From contig NZ_DS989810.1 of the NCBI RefSeq assembly GCF_000155775.1, forward strand, positions 865,754-929,753: a DNA stretch of 64,000 nucleotides. Reading direction: 5' to 3'. The notes beneath the pieces are model-generated. The model was not told the origin of the DNA. It saw only the letters and a list, made by a program, of their open reading frames with translations, and searched no databases. This DNA comes from Glaciecola sp. HTCC2999. Lineage in GTDB: Bacteria > Pseudomonadota > Gammaproteobacteria > Enterobacterales > Alteromonadaceae. Numbering within the stretch: the stretch's first letter is position 1; every line of letters starts with the position of its first letter. The translations under genes were made by a program, and so were the position numbers. Shown piece by piece: positions 60,856 through 64,000 of this stretch.

Positions 60856-63762
60856 TTAGTAAAAAGAATAGTTAACGTTAAGTAAGTAAGACGGACCAAA
60901 CTGACGGATAGTCGTTGCTAGACCGTTACCATCACGAGAAATCTCATCTTCATCACCTAAGTTAGTACCTTGAAGTGATAATTTAAGACCTTGTAATGCT
61001 TCCATATCAGACTCTGAGAAATCATAGCTGATTTGCGCATCTAACAGGCTTACATCATCACGAGACGCTTCAGCAATCTTATTAGAACCACCACGCTCAT
61101 ATGTTGTATAACCTTCACGATCTGTATACGCAACACGTACTTCAAAACCGGCATTAGTGTAATAAGCAGTTAAAGACGTAACGCTATCAGATTGACCAGG
61201 AATAGACGCACCATTCTCTAGCTCTGCATCAATTAACGTAACAGACGCTGCAAGACCGAAACCGTCTAACTCTTGCATTACCATATTTAATGGTAAGTTA
61301 GCTGTAACTTCTAAGCCTTTTACTTCGCCAGTTAAACCATCTTCGAAGAAGCTGTATGCACCAAAATCAGGAGGAGTAACTAAATCACCTTGTGAATAAA
61401 AAGTACTTTCCGGTCCATATTGACCATCTTGGTCGATAATACGGTCATGGAATCCAGGAATGAAGTAATTAGCACCACCATTCGTTGGATCATTTGTGAA
61501 ATCAATAACTTGATTTCCATCACGCGTCCAGTTAACTAGGTCTTTATAGAATACTGCTACAGAAACATAACCTTCATCGTCAAAATAATTCTCATAAGAT
61601 ACGTCGAAGTTATTTGATTCAAGTGGACGTAAAGTTGGGTTACCTGTCACTTTAGACCATGGGCTACCATAAGCATTTACTGCTTCTAAAGTATTAGGCG
61701 TAGCAATTAACGAAATGTTCTGATCAAATTTAACGAAACCAGATGCACGCATTTGGTCAATACGAGCTCTAGAAATAGTCTTAGACGCAGCAACACGGAC
61801 AAACTGATTATCTGCAACTTCAGCTGTTAAGTTAAAGCTTGGTAATAAATGAGTATACTTATCGCCAGCAGTGATACGGCAGCTATCATCTACTTCACCA
61901 TTGTTGTCATCATCACACACTGCGAAATTATCACCAACAACACCGATGAAACCAGAAGATGATTGGTCACTACGGATATATTGTAAACCAACGTTACCAA
62001 ATACAGGCATATCACCTAATTCAGTTTCATAATCAACTTTTGCGAAGAACGTTGTAATACGCTCATCAACAGTAAACGTGTCACCTAAACGATCTGGTTC
62101 TAAAAGACCTGCATCATTAAGTGAATAAGTACCATCGAAATAAGGTGCAAAACCATCATAAGCGACAACCTGACCTAAACCAGCCCAGCTTAAATTAGCT
62201 AAACCGTAAACATATTCACTAGGAATACTGTCAGATAAAGGATATGAATCAGCTGTTGCAAATAAACCTTTATTAATTTTTTCTTTAAAACGGTCGCTAA
62301 TGTTCAAACCAACAACTACATTAGTGAATAAGTCACCATCTAATACACCTTCAACTTGGAACTTAGCAGTCGTTAATTCTTCAGCGAAATCTGCATAGTT
62401 CATAAAGCCATCTTGCGCATTTAAGTAGCTAAACGGTTCGCCATTTGCTTGCAATACAGATGAAGTAAATTGGCTAGCGATATTTGCCATACCACCACCC
62501 CAAACTTGAGGACCCGTTAACTGTAATGCATTAGGATCTGAGAATGCACCTAGACCTGTTTGACCAGTAAAGAAGACACCATCAGGGCTCATTTGGAAAG
62601 TACGAGAACCTAATTGATCTGGAGTTAACGTACCTGAACGTGCTAGACCAGCATATGATTCTGCACGCAAATCACGCTTTGAAGATTCACTTTGCGCAAT
62701 ATCAACTTCTACAGACCAAGTATCGTCTATAGCATAGTTTAGGTTGAAACCATACGCTTCAAGAGTACCGTCTTTTTGTAATGGATCCGTACGAAGTACA
62801 GGATTAACGCCAACTTGAGTACCACTAACAGTAGAGCCAGAACCTTCCGAAGCGCCTAAAGCAAATGGTTCAATAAAACCACGTAATACACCTGAGTCTG
62901 AATATTCAATATCCAATACATCAACAACAATGTCTAACTTATCGTTAGGTTGCCATTGAACTACTGTTGATAAAGTTTCGCGGTCTAATAACGTAGACTG
63001 GTTGTTTAAATCCAAGCCAGCAGGAACAAAACCTGTATCTGTAGCATTGTAACCCCAAACACCATACTTACGTTGGTTATTCGGAGACTCTGCATTAGCA
63101 TAAGCAACTGCTATACCTACAGTGTCATCCGCGAATTTTTCAATGAAAGATAGAGCAAAACGCTTACCTGTGTTATCAAATTCTGGATTATCTGCAGAGT
63201 TACCCGCTTGCTCATAACTACCGTTGATTGTTAATGTACGCTCTGCGTTTAGTGGACGTACTGTTTGTAAATCAACTGTACCACCAATACCTTGAGTCGT
63301 TAATGCACCATCAGCAGTTTTATAAATAGTCGCACCAGTCATGATCTCTGAAGGATATAGATCATATTCAACACCACGGTTATCACCGATACCGATTAAT
63401 TCACGACCATTAAGAGTTGTACCGGTGAAATCTTCTTTAAAACCACGTACAGAAATACCTGAAGTACGGCCACCAACTCGTTCACCGGCAAGGCCAGGTA
63501 GACGTGCTAAAGATTCAGCAATAGATGAATCAGGTAATTTACCAATATCTTCAGCAGAAATTGCTTCAACGATTGATTTGTTGTCTTGTTTAACAGCTTG
63601 AGCACGGATTAATGAACCGCGAATACCACTTACCGCAATGACTTCAACGTCATCTGCAGCATTAGCAGTAGAAGCTTCTTGTGCAATTGTTGAACCAGAG
63701 AACATCGCAGCAGAAACTGCTAACGATAATACTGCAGGTTTAAATATTTTATTTGTTTTCAT
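60856..63762 (-). CDS. TonB-dependent receptor (Xanthomonas-Caulobacter type)
   Basis: A 968-residue outer-membrane receptor that uses TonB energy to import a ligand. It has a signal peptide (1-27, ending STIAQ) and no N-terminal signalling domain. A TonB box-like segment VEVIAVSGIR follows. The plug domain carries IGKLPDSSIAESLARLPG and GISVRGF, and the barrel ends in an aromatic residue (VNYSFY). The plug sequence and length fit the TonB-Xanth-Caul subfamily (TIGR01782), many members of which take up sugars or aromatic compounds. The ligand is unknown. No glycoside hydrolase or permease is in the window; the halogenase genes lie directly downstream. Confidence 0.94.
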   Translation of the reverse strand: MKTNKIFKPAVLSLAVSAAMFSGSTIAQEASTANAADDVEVIAVSGIRGSLIRAQAVKQDNKSIVEAISAEDIGKLPDSSIAESLARLPGLAGERVGGRTSGISVRGFKEDFTGTTLNGRELIGIGDNRGVEYDLYPSEIMTGATIYKTADGALTTQGIGGTVDLQTVRPLNAERTLTINGSYEQAGNSADNPEFDNTGKRFALSFIEKFADDTVGIAVAYANAESPNNQRKYGVWGYNATDTGFVPAGLDLNNQSTLLDRETLSTVVQWQPNDKLDIVVDVLDIEYSDSGVLRGFIEPFALGASEGSGSTVSGTQVGVNPVLRTDPLQKDGTLEAYGFNLNYAIDDTWSVEVDIAQSESSKRDLRAESYAGLARSGTLTPDQLGSRTFQMSPDGVFFTGQTGLGAFSDPNALQLTGPQVWGGGMANIASQFTSSVLQANGEPFSYLNAQDGFMNYADFAEELTTAKFQVEGVLDGDLFTNVVVGLNISDRFKEKINKGLFATADSYPLSDSIPSEYVYGLANLSWAGLGQVVAYDGFAPYFDGTYSLNDAGLLEPDRLGDTFTVDERITTFFAKVDYETELGDMPVFGNVGLQYIRSDQSSSGFIGVVGDNFAVCDDDNNGEVDDSCRITAGDKYTHLLPSFNLTAEVADNQFVRVAASKTISRARIDQMRASGFVKFDQNISLIATPNTLEAVNAYGSPWSKVTGNPTLRPLESNNFDVSYENYFDDEGYVSVAVFYKDLVNWTRDGNQVIDFTNDPTNGGANYFIPGFHDRIIDQDGQYGPESTFYSQGDLVTPPDFGAYSFFEDGLTGEVKGLEVTANLPLNMVMQELDGFGLAASVTLIDAELENGASIPGQSDSVTSLTAYYTNAGFEVRVAYTDREGYTTYERGGSNKIAEASRDDVSLLDAQISYDFSESDMEALQGLKLSLQGTNLGDEDEISRDGNGLATTIRQFGPSYLLNVNYSFY

Positions 63763-63794
63763 GTGTGTGTCCTTTGTTTTCTCTTAATGAGCTT

Positions 63795-63819
63795 GTAACA
63801 AATGTTACTAAGATGTAAC
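63795..63819. promoter_or_regulatory. Repeated GTAAC elements before the receptor gene
   Basis: GTAAC (63795-63799), GTTAC (63804-63808) and GTAAC (63815-63819) lie 33-57 bases before the receptor start. The first two form an inverted repeat; the third is a copy of the first 20 bases away. A second inverted repeat (TTAATTG/CAATTAA) is at 63856-63879. They are candidate operators, with no regulator gene beside them. Confidence 0.4.
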
Positions 63820-64000
63820 GATAATGAAAAACGAACGAAAGATCAACACTTTTTCTTAATTGATTAAGTAAACAATTAAAATACACAATAAAAGCGACAA
63901 TAATTATAATATTAAGACTTATTCAATATACAAATTGGACATATTTATGCTCATACTGAATGTGTTTACTTAGTGTAAATTACAATGATTATTTACAAAA

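Overview
The window is chromosomal DNA from a gammaproteobacterium, most likely a marine member of the Alteromonadales (Alteromonadaceae/Glaciecola-like). Three things point there. The DNA is AT-rich. The order of several housekeeping blocks matches gammaproteobacterial chromosomes: arcB|gltBD, mtnN-btuF, tyrS|M23 peptidase-anmK...erpA, bipA|glnA-glnL-glnG, and valS-holC-pepA|lptFG. There is also a TonB-dependent receptor/flavin-dependent halogenase locus of the kind common in marine and plant-associated Proteobacteria. No insertion sequence, phage, CRISPR array or rRNA was seen; one tRNA is present.

Layout. 1-8.4 kb: the anoxic redox sensor ArcB (cut by the window edge), then glutamate synthase gltBD behind a 680-base AT-rich leader that carries ArgR-box-like palindromes. 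8.4-10.5 kb: mtnN, btuF and a DUF2721 membrane protein. 10.5-13.9 kb: divergent glpK and glpD. 14-21 kb: tyrS, then an M23 murein peptidase, anmK, a D-2-hydroxyacid dehydrogenase, a lipoprotein and a DUF952 protein, facing erpA and a coiled-coil membrane protein. 21-26.5 kb: a CLC chloride protein, HemJ, an NRAMP-like transporter lacking the usual metal ligands, a PatB/MalY C-S lyase and two small proteins. 26.5-33.2 kb: bipA and the nitrogen-control block glnA-glnL-glnG, with a recognisable sigma-54 promoter and NtrC sites; the C-terminal stub of a lost TonB-dependent receptor lies between bipA and glnA. 33.3-34.4 kb: plsC and rraB, followed by a gene-free stretch with a possible small RNA. 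34.8-44.4 kb: valS-holC-pepA, the divergent LPS exporter genes lptFG, nhaD, a small secreted protein and an RDD protein. 44.6 kb: tRNA-Leu(CAA). 44.8-52 kb: a rhodanese and the methylcitrate (propionate) operon prpR-prpB-prpC-acnD-prpF with repeated GTCGAC-centred palindromes. 52-56.6 kb: a YghU-type glutathione transferase, a thiolase, and ahpC-ahpF. 56.7-63.8 kb: a TonB-dependent receptor, two flavin-dependent halogenase paralogues and a metallo-beta-lactamase-fold hydrolase, all on the minus strand.

How it fits together. Nitrogen assimilation is well represented (GltBD, GlnA, NtrB/NtrC). Propionyl-CoA disposal uses the AcnD/PrpF variant of the methylcitrate cycle. Envelope functions (LptFG, M23 peptidase, AnmK, PlsC) and peroxide defence (AhpCF) fill much of the rest. 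The least understood unit is the receptor-halogenase-halogenase-hydrolase locus at the right end. It is the best candidate for an undescribed system: uptake of an unknown ligand through the outer membrane coupled to oxidation or halogenation and hydrolysis. Part of what is seen there is a difference in active-site residues between the two halogenase paralogues.
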